A stretch of DNA of 57,365 bases from CAZBRS01 sp964494475 (GCA_964494475.1 CAZBRS010000039.1:1-57365); one strand, 5' to 3'; counted from the first letter of the stretch, positions 48,105-57,313 are shown. A program made the numbers and translations. Notes: generated by a model from the sequence alone, not told the origin.

Positions 48105-50677
48105 GACCCCTGCACGAAGCGCGCCCGGAGGCGCCCGATCCCCTGCTCCCGCTCGACGAAGAACACGACGAAGCCCCCGGCAGGGTGAGGCAACACCACG
48201 AACTCGGGCACGCGTCGTCCGGTGGGGGCCACGATCTCGGTGGGTGGCACCACGGTGGCGCCCTGCTCGTCGAGCACCGCGTACGACAGGCCCACGCGCA
48301 TCGTGCTCTCCACGGCCACGCCGTCGGGCGCCTCGATCACGTCGTACACCAGGGCCACGCGATCCGGCCCCAGCCGGACGGCCTCGTGCCGAACGCTGAG
48401 GGTCGTCTTCTCGGGCAGCACGGGCAGCGGGACCGCGAGGGCGCCGTCGTAGCCCACGCGCAACAGGGCGAGCGGTGGCGCCAACAGCTCGGCGGGGGTC
48501 TGCACGGGAAAGACGATCAGCGCGTAGGAAGCATCGGCGCCGGCGACGACGGCGGGCGCGAACGGGTAGAACGACGAGCCCTCGAGCGTCCAGAGCACAG
48601 CCGCCGGGCCGAGGCAGGTGTCGCCCTCCAGCGCCTCCATGACCAGGCGCACCGAACGCTCGTCGGGCCCGTGGTCCTCGCTCACCACGTAGACCAGTCG
48701 ATCGTAGACGCCCAGGGTGACGAAGGCCGGCTGCCGGGCCTCGACGCCCACGTAGTCCTCGTCGTAGAAGCGCGGCAACAGGTGGCTCGCTCGCGCGTAA
48801 AGGGCGGTGTGCTCCGGGTGCGTGAAGCAGCCGCCGCCGTCGGGCTCACCCCGCGTGAGCAGCAGCGGGCCCTCGGGCTCGACCTCGGGAGCCCCCGCGG
48901 GCTCGAGCGCGCTCGTGGCATAGCCGAGCACCGGCAGCCCTTCATAGAGGGCCCCCTCCACGTGCCCCGACGCCACCAACCGGCCGAGCCCGGCCCGATC
49001 GAGCGCGGGCGGGTCGACGTGCCACTCGAAGAAGCTGAAGAGGTTCTGCCCATAGGCGAGCACGTTGGCCGCGCCCACCACCAGCTGCGAGCGCACGTAG
49101 TCGGGGGGCGCCAACCACGTGACCTGGGTCGTCTCGTGGGGGAAGCGGGTCCCCTGCCCCTGGGCCGGCACCACGACGAGCTGCGGAGCCAGCGCCGGGC
49201 CGGCGTCCAGCTTCACCGGAGCGCCGAGGCGCGCGCCGCCGGAGGTCAGATCGACCAGGTGGAGCCCGTCGTCCGCTCCAGCACCCGAGTCGATCACGGT
49301 CACCGCCGCGCGGAAGCCCCCGGTCGACCCCCGCGACGTGACCGCGGCATACTGCACGCTGCCCGCGACGCCGGTGTCGACGTCGAAGACGCCGAGTCCA
49401 CAGGCGACGCCGCAGCCTTCGAGCGCATCGGCGGCCGCCGGGTCGCACGCCTCGCCGGCCTCGAGCAGGCCGTTGCCGCAGCAGTCCGGAGCCTGGGTCA
49501 CGTCGCACGTGTGGGCCGCACCGCAGACCACGGTGCCGCAAGGACCCGCCGCCGGGCACTCCGCGTCGTCGTGGCAGCACCCGTCGATCGGTGCGCCGGG
49601 CGCGCAGGCTCCGGCATCGCAGGCGTCGCCGAGGGTGCAGGGGTCGGCGTCGTCACAATCGCTCTGGTCGGGCTTCGCGGCGAAGACGCAGAGCCCGGTG
49701 CTCGATTGGCAGAGGTCGACGGTGCAGGCGTTCCCGTCGGTACAGGGCAGCGGGTCACCGCCCTCGCACGCGCCGCCCTCGACGCACGTGTCGAGGCGCG
49801 TGCAGGGGTCGCCGTCGTCGCAGGCCGTGCCCACGTCGGCGGGCTCCGTACGGCACTGCCCGGTCTCGGGCTCGCAGGCCTCGACGGTGCAGGGGTCGCC
49901 GTCGTCGCAGGCCCGCCACGAGGTGGCCTCGCAGGCCCCGAGGACGCAGCGCCCCGTGAGCGCGCAGGGCTCGGTCGGCGGGCACTCCTGGCCCTCGTGC
50001 ACGTCGAGCGCGACGCACGCGCCCGTGGCCTTGGCGCAGACCGTCTTGCGGCACGCCGTATCCGAGGCCGCCTCGCAGGTGACCACGCTGGCGGGGTCGA
50101 CCACGCACGCGTGCTCGACGCACGTCAGCGTGCCGTTGCAGGCGTCGTCGTCGTCCAGCGCGGCGCAGTCGACCGCCTCGCGGCAGGCACAGACCTCGGC
50201 TCCCCCGGCGCACGCCCCGGCCAGGCAGGCCTCGCCCGTCGTGCAGGCGTCGCCGTCGTCGCAGGCCGCGCCGTCGGGGGCCGCGCCGTGCGTGCAGGCG
50301 CCCGCGACCGGGTCGCAGCCGTCGAGGGTGCAGGCGTCGTCGTCGTCGCAGGACACGGCCTGCCCGCCGCACGCCCCGCCGGCGCAGACGTCACCCGTGG
50401 TGCAGCCGTCGTGGTCGTCGCACGTCTGACCCTCGCGATCGGGCAGGTTCAAGCAGCCCTTCTCGGGGTGGCACGCGTCGCGCGTGCAGGCGTTGCCGTC
50501 GTCGCAGGCCAGCGGCTCGGGCTCGTGCCGGCACGCCCCGTCGCCGCAGCGATCGCGCGTGCAGGCCACGCCGTCGTCGCACTCGGCGTCGAGCGCGCAC
50601 ACGCCCTCGAGCTGACCCGTCGACGACGCCCCGGTGCACGCGGCGAGCGAGAGGGCGACGAGGAGCAGGGCCCTCAC
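48101..50677 (-). CDS. Giant Cys-rich lipoprotein, second of the array (858 aa)
   Basis: GTG 50677 gives MRALLLVALSLAAC, a compact lipoprotein signal; a GTG at 50710 inside the upstream repeat is in frame and would add 11 residues. About nine CDDGDxCT units plus CACREAVDC and CCHDDAEC units run to about residue 400. The next element, CCGNGLLEAGEACD, matches the classic myxobacterial disulfide repeat. The last 430 residues are beta-rich with repeated Asp/Gly turns. Unlike the other two array members it lacks the terminal DAYLP..CP tail. A GTGA overlap links it to the next gene; a 182-base repeat-filled gap separates it from the previous one. Confidence 0.88.
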   Translation of the reverse strand: MRALLLVALSLAACTGASSTGQLEGVCALDAECDDGVACTRDRCGDGACRHEPEPLACDDGNACTRDACHPEKGCLNLPDREGQTCDDHDGCTTGDVCAGGACGGQAVSCDDDDACTLDGCDPVAGACTHGAAPDGAACDDGDACTTGEACLAGACAGGAEVCACREAVDCAALDDDDACNGTLTCVEHACVVDPASVVTCEAASDTACRKTVCAKATGACVALDVHEGQECPPTEPCALTGRCVLGACEATSWRACDDGDPCTVEACEPETGQCRTEPADVGTACDDGDPCTRLDTCVEGGACEGGDPLPCTDGNACTVDLCQSSTGLCVFAAKPDQSDCDDADPCTLGDACDAGACAPGAPIDGCCHDDAECPAAGPCGTVVCGAAHTCDVTQAPDCCGNGLLEAGEACDPAAADALEGCGVACGLGVFDVDTGVAGSVQYAAVTSRGSTGGFRAAVTVIDSGAGADDGLHLVDLTSGGARLGAPVKLDAGPALAPQLVVVPAQGQGTRFPHETTQVTWLAPPDYVRSQLVVGAANVLAYGQNLFSFFEWHVDPPALDRAGLGRLVASGHVEGALYEGLPVLGYATSALEPAGAPEVEPEGPLLLTRGEPDGGGCFTHPEHTALYARASHLLPRFYDEDYVGVEARQPAFVTLGVYDRLVYVVSEDHGPDERSVRLVMEALEGDTCLGPAAVLWTLEGSSFYPFAPAVVAGADASYALIVFPVQTPAELLAPPLALLRVGYDGALAVPLPVLPEKTTLSVRHEAVRLGPDRVALVYDVIEAPDGVAVESTMRVGLSYAVLDEQGATVVPPTEIVAPTGRRVPEFVVLPHPAGGFVVFFVEREQGIGRLRARFVQGS

Positions 50678-50704
50678 GGGCCACGACTCTATTGCGAGAA
50701 CAGC

Positions 50705-50769
50705 CCTCACCCCCTGGCCCCGGACGAACCTCACCCCATGGCCCCGGACGAACCTCACCCCCTGGCCCC
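50705..50769. repeat. 24-bp tandem repeat, 2.7 copies
   Basis: CCTCACCCCCTGGCCCCGGACGAA at 50705-50728, a one-base variant at 50729-50752 and a partial copy to 50769. It contains the alternative GTG start (50710) of the downstream gene. The unit CCTCACCCC recurs in the next repeat. Confidence 0.85.
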
Positions 50770-50836
50770 CTCTCCATCGATGGAGAGGGGGAATTCCGGA
50801 GACCTCACCCCCTGAGCGGGGGGAGGGGGGGTGAGG
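50766..50836. repeat. 26-bp perfect palindrome plus 10-bp hairpin
   Basis: 50766-50791 is a perfect palindrome centred on ATCGAT (arms CCCCCTCTCCATC). A second hairpin pairs CCTCACCCCC (50803-50812) with GGGGGTGAGG (50827-50836). Together with the 24-bp repeats they fill most of the 182-base gap 50678-50859, which has no gene. They may attenuate transcription between array members. Confidence 0.85.
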
Positions 50837-50859
50837 TTTCATGAGGTGGTGAGGCCCCC

Positions 50860-53800
50860 TCACGGGCACACCCCGCTGCAAGCCAGGCCCAGGCAGCCCT
50901 CGACCAGCGGCAGGTAGGCATCGGTGTCGGCACACACGCCCACCTCGGGCGCGTCGCAGTCGAAGAGGCCCTTGTCGCAGGCCAGGCCCAGGCGGGCCAG
51001 GCCCACCTTGCCGTCCTTCACGAAGGCGTGCTCGAGGGCGCCGGGCGCGGCGGGCAGAGCCGCGCCGGTGGAGATGACGTTCCCCGAGACGACGCGAGCG
51101 TTGCCCTGCAGTCCCACGGCGTCGAACCGCGCCGCCATCAGGTCGAACACGTACTGCGTGGAGTGGTCCGACCGCCACTGCACCATGGCGCCGCCCGGCA
51201 CGGCGAAGACCACGGGCCGCAGCTGGTCGTTGGCCTTCTCGAACGTCAGGTCCAGCTCGTTCTCGCTCTCGGTGCCGGTCACCGTGAACCCCGAGAAGAC
51301 CACGCCCGTGCCCGCGTTGTTCGGCCGGCCCACGGCCTCGTAGGCCACCAGGAAGTCGGAGCTCTGGCCCGCGTGGGGGGCGGCGCTGGGGCGGAGGTAC
51401 TCGACGTCGGCCGAGACCGCAAAGGTCGTCTCGTCGGTGGTGGCCACCAGGTCGAGGTCGAAGAGCCTTCGCGCGAGCTGGACCTTGTTGGCCCCCAGCT
51501 TGGACTCCCACGCCACCAGCACGCGCGCGCCGCTCACGGCCAGCGTGGGCCGGCGCTGGGTGCCGTTCGTGATCTGGTTGACCGGCACGTTCGTGGCGCC
51601 CACGGGCTGGCCGCCCGGGGCGAAGCGGCTGAGCGCGATGCCCGTGCCGTCGCCGTCGCTCAGGTCGGAGGTGAAGGCCGCCAGCAGGTCGCCGCTCGGC
51701 AAGACGGCCAGGGCGGGGGTCTCGGAGTGGTCGCCGGTCGCCAGCGAGACGTAGGCGTTGGTCGTGGCCACCCCGTTGGCGCCGAGGAAGAGCAGCCGCG
51801 AGGCCACGAAGCCGCTGTCCTGCACCGCCCCGAAGGCGATGGCCCAGCCTCCGCCGTGGGCGACGCAGCTCAAGCTGAACTCGGCCAGCAGGTCGACCTC
51901 GCCGCCCGCGGTCTTCTCGTCGCTCCACCCCTGCCCGTTCCAGAGCCTCCAGCCCAGGCGCGTCTTGGTGGCCGTCTCGGTCCACACCACCAGCCTGGCG
52001 CCCTCGGCGCTGGCGCACGAGGTCACCTGCAGGGCGTGGCCCTCGGTGTCGAGCCACTCCACGGCCTCGGGCCCCAACGCGGCCGGGCAGCCCTCGGCGC
52101 CGTGGTGCACCGCCTGCACGCCCTCGAGCGTCCAGGTGGCGTCGGTGACCTGCAGGGCGAAGTGCACGGTGCGATCGACAGCCGCCGACACGGCGTAGAC
52201 CACCTCGAACGAGCCGCCGGCCTCGAGGTCGACCACCCTGCCCGCGACGGGCAGTTTGCTGTCGAGATCGACCAGCCCGAGCGCGTCGGGCTCGCTCGGC
52301 ACGCTCGGCGCGTGCGCCCGCACGCGGAGCGAGGTCGTGCCGCGCGGCAGGCGCAGGGGCTTCAGGAGCAACGTGGCCTCGTCGACGCCCTCGAGGGCCA
52401 GGCCCTGCTCGGTGACGGCGAAGGCCCCCACCGGGTCGGCGCGCAGCCGGATCGTGCCCACCTCGTCGGCGAAGCGGCGCTCCGAGAGCAGCACGCGCCC
52501 GGCCAGGCTGACCGCGGCCCCGTCGCAGCCGGCCCCCACGTCGCAGAGCTTCACGGCGCAGCCCGCGCTCTCGCCCGCGCACACGTCGGCCGCGTACTGG
52601 CAGCGCTCGTTCACGCACTGGACGGTCTGGCAGTCTTCGCCCGTGGCGCAGTGGGCCGGCTCGTGGCAGCAGTCGGCGATGGGTTGGCCGCCCCCGCAGG
52701 TGCCGCCCCCGCACTCGGTGCCGGTCAGGCACGTGTCGACGTGCGTGCACGCCACCCCGTCGTTGGGCGCGCCGTCGTGCAGGCACAGGCCGTCGCTCGA
52801 GCGGCAGCTGTCGACCGTGCAGGCCTCGTGGTCGTCGCAGTCCTTCGGGGTGTGAAGCTGGCAGGCTCCGGCCTGGCAGGCGTCGTAGAGGGTGCAGCCA
52901 TCGCCGTCGTCGCATGCCACGCCGTCGTCGACCGGGTCGTTCGAGCACGCGCCCGTGGCGTGGTCGCACGCGTCGAGCGTGCACTCCTCGCCGTCGTCGC
53001 ACACGACCAGGCCCGTGGTCACGCACGCACCCAGGTCGTCGCAGGCGTCGCCCGTGGTGCAGGCGTCGCCGTCGCTGCACGCCGTGCCCACCTCGACCGG
53101 CACGTGCGAGCAGGCGCCGTCTTGCGGGTCGCACGCGTCGGTCGTGCACGCTTCGTCATCGCCGCAATCGACCGCGCCGCTGGTCACGCACGCGCCCTGG
53201 TCGTCGCAGGCGTCGCCCGTGGTGCAGGCGTCGCCGTCGGTGCAGGGCGCGCCCGCGACGTGCTGCGTGAAGACGCAGGCGCCGGTGCCCGGATCGCACC
53301 GGTCGGTGGTGCACACCTTGCCGTCGTCGCACGCCTTCGGGGTGCCGGGCTGGCACGCGCCGTCTTCGTCGCAGGCGTCCTGCAGCGTGCACAGGTCGCC
53401 GTCGTCGCAGGCAGAGCCCTCCGGCTTCAGGGGGAACGAGCAGGCCCCGGTGGCCGAGTCGCAGGCGTTGGCGGTGCACGGGTCGCCGTCGTCGCAGGCC
53501 ACGAAGCCCGTGCCGGCGCACGCGTGCGCCGCGTTGCAGGCGTCGCCCGTGGTGCAGGCGTCGCCGTCGTCGCAGGCCGTGCCGGGGTCGGTGGTCACGT
53601 GCGCGCAGCCGCCCAGCAGCATGTCACACGCGTCGTCGGTGCAGGGGTTGCCGTCGTCGCAGGCGGCGACGAGGGCCGGGACGCAGTGCCCGCCCGCGTC
53701 GCAGGCCTCGCCCTCTGTGCACGACACGCCGTCGTCGCAGAGGCTGCCCACGTCGGCCGCGGCGTGCTCGCACGCGCCGCTGGCCGCCGCGCAGGCGTCG

Positions 53801-54624
53801 ACGGTGCAGGGGTCGCCGTCGTCGCACGCGCGGGCCGTGCCGCCCTCGCAGGCGCCCCCGGCGCACTGGCCCGCCTCGAGGCAGGCGTCGGCGGGCTGGC
53901 AGGCCCCCCCATCGTTCACGTGCACCACGGCGCAGACGCCCGTGGCCGGTGCGCACTGGTTCTTGGCGCAGTCGGTGTCGCCCGCCGGCTCGCAGGTGAC
54001 CACCGTGGCCGCGTCGAGCGCGCACGTGTGGTCGGCGCCGCACACCAGCGTTCCGTTGCAGAGGTCGCCGTCTTCCCACTCGGCGCAGTCGGCGTCGGTC
54101 TGGCAGGCGCAGGTGTTGCTGCCGGCGTTGCACGCGCCGGCCTGGCACTTGTCGCCGCTGGTGCACACGTCGCCGTCGTCGCACGACTCACCGTTCGGGA
54201 GGTCGTCGTGCGTGCACTGCCCGCTGCCCTGGTCGCACCCGTCGGCGGTGCAGTCGTTGCCGTCGTCGCAGGTCTTGCCCTGCCCGGCGCACTCGCCCGC
54301 GTGGCAGGCGTCGTCCGACGTGCACGCGTCGCCGTCGTCGCAGGACCTCCCCTCGGCGGCCGGATCGGCGCTCGTGAAGCACAGCGCGGCCTCGGGGTCG
54401 CACGTAGCCTTCAGGCACGGGTTGCCCCCGGTCTCGGCCTTGCAGTCGTCGTCGACCTGGCAGGCGGCGGCCGTCTCGGACCCATCGACGTCGAGGCCCG
54501 GCCCCGTGTCGTCGGGGCCGCCGCCGCCCCCGCACGCCGCGAGCGCCAGCGCCAGCACCGCCAGGAAGAGACGCCGCAGGACGAGGCTGTCCACTACACA
54601 CCGGGCTCCTGGACCTCGCATCAT
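50860..54624 (-). CDS. Giant Cys-rich lipoprotein, first of the array (1254 aa)
   Basis: Starts at tandem ATGs (54624, 54621); the first overlaps the propeller-gene stop (ATGA). The lipobox LALAAC-G is at about residue 31, then a Gly/Asp tether. About sixteen CDDGDxCT..C units, with variants CTDGDACT, CGDDEACT and CDDHEACT, fill residues 50-720, ending in CCHEPAHC and CAVKLC units. The C-terminal 530 residues are beta-rich with propeller-like turns (ETPALAVLPSGDLLAAFTS; GARVLVAWESKL) and align block by block with the 1235-aa paralogue. Both end in a Cys-rich tail (KGLFDCDAPEVGVCADTDAY). Cysteine content predicts an oxidising extracellular location. Confidence 0.92.
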   Translation of the reverse strand: MMRGPGARCVVDSLVLRRLFLAVLALALAACGGGGGPDDTGPGLDVDGSETAAACQVDDDCKAETGGNPCLKATCDPEAALCFTSADPAAEGRSCDDGDACTSDDACHAGECAGQGKTCDDGNDCTADGCDQGSGQCTHDDLPNGESCDDGDVCTSGDKCQAGACNAGSNTCACQTDADCAEWEDGDLCNGTLVCGADHTCALDAATVVTCEPAGDTDCAKNQCAPATGVCAVVHVNDGGACQPADACLEAGQCAGGACEGGTARACDDGDPCTVDACAAASGACEHAAADVGSLCDDGVSCTEGEACDAGGHCVPALVAACDDGNPCTDDACDMLLGGCAHVTTDPGTACDDGDACTTGDACNAAHACAGTGFVACDDGDPCTANACDSATGACSFPLKPEGSACDDGDLCTLQDACDEDGACQPGTPKACDDGKVCTTDRCDPGTGACVFTQHVAGAPCTDGDACTTGDACDDQGACVTSGAVDCGDDEACTTDACDPQDGACSHVPVEVGTACSDGDACTTGDACDDLGACVTTGLVVCDDGEECTLDACDHATGACSNDPVDDGVACDDGDGCTLYDACQAGACQLHTPKDCDDHEACTVDSCRSSDGLCLHDGAPNDGVACTHVDTCLTGTECGGGTCGGGQPIADCCHEPAHCATGEDCQTVQCVNERCQYAADVCAGESAGCAVKLCDVGAGCDGAAVSLAGRVLLSERRFADEVGTIRLRADPVGAFAVTEQGLALEGVDEATLLLKPLRLPRGTTSLRVRAHAPSVPSEPDALGLVDLDSKLPVAGRVVDLEAGGSFEVVYAVSAAVDRTVHFALQVTDATWTLEGVQAVHHGAEGCPAALGPEAVEWLDTEGHALQVTSCASAEGARLVVWTETATKTRLGWRLWNGQGWSDEKTAGGEVDLLAEFSLSCVAHGGGWAIAFGAVQDSGFVASRLLFLGANGVATTNAYVSLATGDHSETPALAVLPSGDLLAAFTSDLSDGDGTGIALSRFAPGGQPVGATNVPVNQITNGTQRRPTLAVSGARVLVAWESKLGANKVQLARRLFDLDLVATTDETTFAVSADVEYLRPSAAPHAGQSSDFLVAYEAVGRPNNAGTGVVFSGFTVTGTESENELDLTFEKANDQLRPVVFAVPGGAMVQWRSDHSTQYVFDLMAARFDAVGLQGNARVVSGNVISTGAALPAAPGALEHAFVKDGKVGLARLGLACDKGLFDCDAPEVGVCADTDAYLPLVEGCLGLACSGVCP

Positions 54625-56006
54625 GGTTCCTCCGTGGTCGGCGACCCCCCGCCGACTTCGACGCCACCCTGGGTGGCCGAGCCCGCCGTCGTGGGCCAAC
54701 CGGCCCGCGCCGCACCCGGCGCGCCGCTCACCAGGCGCGCGAGCCGCCCCACCGCGTCGAGGACCAGCACGTGGCCCTCGGGGTCGGCCAGCAGCGCGCC
54801 CGCGATCTCGTTTCCGAGGTCGTGCTCCCAGCGCGCCGAGAGCGCCCCGCCCTCGGCGTCGGGGAGCAGCCTCGCCGCCCGCAGGCGCGACCCGGCGGCC
54901 TGCACCAGCCACCCGTCGGCCAGCAGCAGGAGGCCCGGGCCCCCCGGCCCCCCCGCCTCGTGGGATGTGACCGCGGCCTCGGCGCCCCGGTCGACCAGCA
55001 CGAACAGGCGCCCCCCCGCGGCGGGCAGCACGAGGCGCCCCTCTTCGTCCTGCAGCACCTGCCCCAGCGCGTCGGCGGGCAGCGCGACCGGCGCCGCCCA
55101 GGCCCGCGCCAGGGCGCCCTCGGCCAGCACGAACGCCGACACGCCGCGCGCACCCTCCAGCACGTAGAGCCGCCCCGCCGAGACGGCCAGGTCGCGCGCG
55201 GCCTCGGCGAGGTCGGCCTCGCCGGTCGGGGCGCCATCGGACGCGGCGTGGCGCCGCAAGCGCGTTCCCGCCGCCACGATCACGTGCGCCGAGCCCGTCG
55301 CGAACACGGGCCCCACCACCTCGGCGTCGCTCGCCGCGAGCGCCACGACGTGCTCGGGGCTGCCCGGCGCGCCGCCCCGCACCACGAGCGCGCCGCGCGC
55401 CGGCGACCACCAGGCCAGGCGACCGTCGGAGTCGACGGCCAGATGGCCGGGGAGCGGCGCGTCGGCGATGACGTCGCGCTCGGCGCCGGACCGATCGAAG
55501 CGTCGGAGGCCGGCGTCGAAGGCCGCCCACGCGCCGTCGATGGTGGCGACGGGGGGGGCGAGATGGGCCGACGTGCCCTCGCCCACGGGAGCGCGCCACG
55601 CCACCCGCCCGTCGCGCGCCACCCGCGTGAGCCACACCCACGAACCGGTCTGCGGCGCCGGAGCGGGCGCCAACGTGGTCACCAGCGCCGCGCCGTCGAA
55701 GCCGTCGACCGCCGGGCCGCTGAAGCCCACGCCCTCGAGGTCGAGGCTGAAGCCCAGGCAGTCGCTGTCGCCCGCGCGCTCACCGGCCCCCACGAAGCAG
55801 CACCCGTCGTCGGCCACCGCGGCCGCGGCGTCGCAGCGCGCGCTGCCCAGCAGGCAGTGGCCCGTGTCGCAGGCCACGTACCCCGCGGGGCAGTCGGCCG
55901 GGTGCTCGCACGTGGGCAGGGTGATGGGGTCGAAGCAACCCGGCAGCGACGGCAGCCCGAGCAGCAGGAGCGCCCGAAACACGAAGGCTTGGAGTGCATT
56001 CGGCAT
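54621..56006 (-). CDS. PQQ-type propeller lipoprotein, first gene of the array operon
   Basis: 461 aa from ATG 56006 (MPNALQAFVFRALLLLGLPSLPGC, lipobox LPGC-F). A short Cys-rich head (CEHPADCPAGYVACDTGHC) is followed by a propeller of seven or more blades typical of PQQ/WD-like repeats (VWLTRVARDGRVAWRAP; LAVDSDGRLAWWSPARGALV; LLADPEGHVLVLDAVGRLARLV). It ends in a Gly/Ser/Thr tail. No catalytic residues are visible; likely a protein-binding scaffold, for example like BamB in outer-membrane protein assembly. It is coupled by ATGA to the first giant gene, suggesting it helps to export or display the array proteins. Confidence 0.87.
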   Translation of the reverse strand: MPNALQAFVFRALLLLGLPSLPGCFDPITLPTCEHPADCPAGYVACDTGHCLLGSARCDAAAAVADDGCCFVGAGERAGDSDCLGFSLDLEGVGFSGPAVDGFDGAALVTTLAPAPAPQTGSWVWLTRVARDGRVAWRAPVGEGTSAHLAPPVATIDGAWAAFDAGLRRFDRSGAERDVIADAPLPGHLAVDSDGRLAWWSPARGALVVRGGAPGSPEHVVALAASDAEVVGPVFATGSAHVIVAAGTRLRRHAASDGAPTGEADLAEAARDLAVSAGRLYVLEGARGVSAFVLAEGALARAWAAPVALPADALGQVLQDEEGRLVLPAAGGRLFVLVDRGAEAAVTSHEAGGPGGPGLLLLADGWLVQAAGSRLRAARLLPDAEGGALSARWEHDLGNEIAGALLADPEGHVLVLDAVGRLARLVSGAPGAARAGWPTTAGSATQGGVEVGGGSPTTEEP

Positions 56007-56013
56007 GACGCCA

Positions 56014-56042
56014 CGAATACCGGATTTCGCGCCCGGCTTCAA
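56014..56042 (-). promoter_or_regulatory. Promoter of the array operon, possibly leaderless
   Basis: Minus strand: TTGAAG (56037-56042), 17 bases, TATTCG (56014-56019). The -10 ends seven bases before the ATG at 56006 and there is no SD, so the transcript may begin at the start codon. Confidence 0.4.
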
Positions 56043-56098
56043 CTTCGCGTGGAGAAAAATGAAAATCCCTGCGTTCGCGCGAGGGTTTCGAAGGGCAG

Positions 56099-57187
56099 TC
56101 AACCTCCCGGGCGGGGGCCCCGTCGGAGCTCGGGCGCCTTACGTGGCGCTTCCAGGCTCTTCGCCGTCGCCGCCAGGGCCTCGAGGGCATCGACCGCACC
56201 GCGCTCTTCCAGCAGCTCCCGTCGACGTACGGTGAACAACTCGTACTCGGCTCCGGCCTTCGACTCCGCTGCCTGGTGGCTCATAGTGCCCGCCCCCGGA
56301 AGGACGCGCCGGTCGTTGAAGCGCAGCCACTCGTCGAGCTTCTGCTCCCAGTGGGCCAGGAAGATCTGCTTTCGACGGCGCGTCTGGTCCTCCGCGTAGT
56401 CGAGCCACATGGCCACGACGCGGTTCAGCTCGCCGATCTCGTCGGCGTTCAGATAGTTCTTGGCCACCGCCACGTCGGCCTTGCCCACGCGCCCGCTGCG
56501 CCACGAGGTGAGCCCCATGTTCGGCTTCGCGTGATCGGCGCGTTCGACAATCAACTCGGCGGCCGTCAGGCCCGTGGCCGCGAAGTGCAGCTAGTTCTGC
56601 ATGACGCGGAAGAAGCCCAGCGTGGCCTTGGCGGCCGGGTCGTAGTCGGCGGCCAGCGCGAACAGCTCGCGCACCCGCAGGTACATGCGCGCCTCGCTGG
56701 ACCGGATGTCGCGGATGCGCTCGAGCAGGTCGTCGAAGTGGTCGACCAAGCCAAGCTCGGGCGCAGGAGGGTGTTTCAGCCTTTCGTCGTCGAGGGTGAA
56801 GCCCTTGACCAGGTACTCGCTGAGCCGCTCGGTGGCCCAGCGTCGGAACTGGGTACCGCGAGGCGAGCGCACGCGGTAACCCACGGCCAGGATGGCGTCG
56901 AGGTTGTAGTGGCTCACCACGTAGCGCTTACCATCGTCGGCAGTTGTCAACCACTGGTTGACAACTGCCTCGGGGCGCAGCTCCCCTTCGTCGAAGATGG
57001 CCTTCAAGTGCTTGGCGACGTTCTGCTTCGAGGTCTGGAACAAGTCGGCCATCAAGCCTTGGCTCATCCACAGCGTCTGGTTCGAAAAGCGGCACTCGAC
57101 GCGCGTACGGCCATCATCGGTCTCGTAGAAAACCAGTTCGCCCGAGTCGCGAACTGCCTCCAGATTGGAGTCCGTAGGCCGCCCCAT
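56099..57187 (-). pseudogene. rhuM: RhuM-family gene interrupted by one amber codon
   Basis: The frame from ATG 57187 (SD GGAGG) to 56099 is 363 codons with a single TAG at 56591-56593 after residue 198. Upstream it reads SNQTLWMSQGLMADLFQTSKQNVAKHL and GFFRVMQN; directly downstream, in the same frame, it continues LHFAATGLTAAELI and MGLTSWR, then VAVAKNYLNADEIGELNRVV. RhuM proteins have QNKLHWA at the junction, so the stop replaces a Lys codon (AAG to TAG). RhuM is a KilA-N/Bro-like protein of unknown function, often in islands and near restriction or toxin systems. Without read-through the product would be truncated to about 198 residues. Confidence 0.9.
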
Positions 57188-57313
57188 CACAACCTCCGCG
57201 GGTTCGTGAGCCCGTTCAACTCCCGCCACCGATGGCGAGCAGGGCCTTGGCGAGCGTACACGAACCCGCGAGCCCGACAAGAGCGCTCTCCGGCGGCGCG
57301 GGCCCGAACGCCC

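Noticed and set aside
44061..48188. Very long plus-strand open frame (1375 codons) opposite the giant Cys-rich gene
   Set aside because: It is an antisense shadow of TGC/GAC-rich repeats in high-GC DNA; no start signal, no domain, and the minus frame has a lipobox and clear repeats.
49500..54400. Dense short DNA repeats suggesting CRISPR or satellite DNA
   Set aside because: They follow the codons of CDDGDxCT units in long open frames with signal peptides; repeats are degenerate at the third base.
56591..56593. In-frame TAG read as pyrrolysine or programmed read-through
   Set aside because: No pyrrolysine genes or downstream element are visible and the codon replaces an ordinary conserved Lys; a mutation is simpler.
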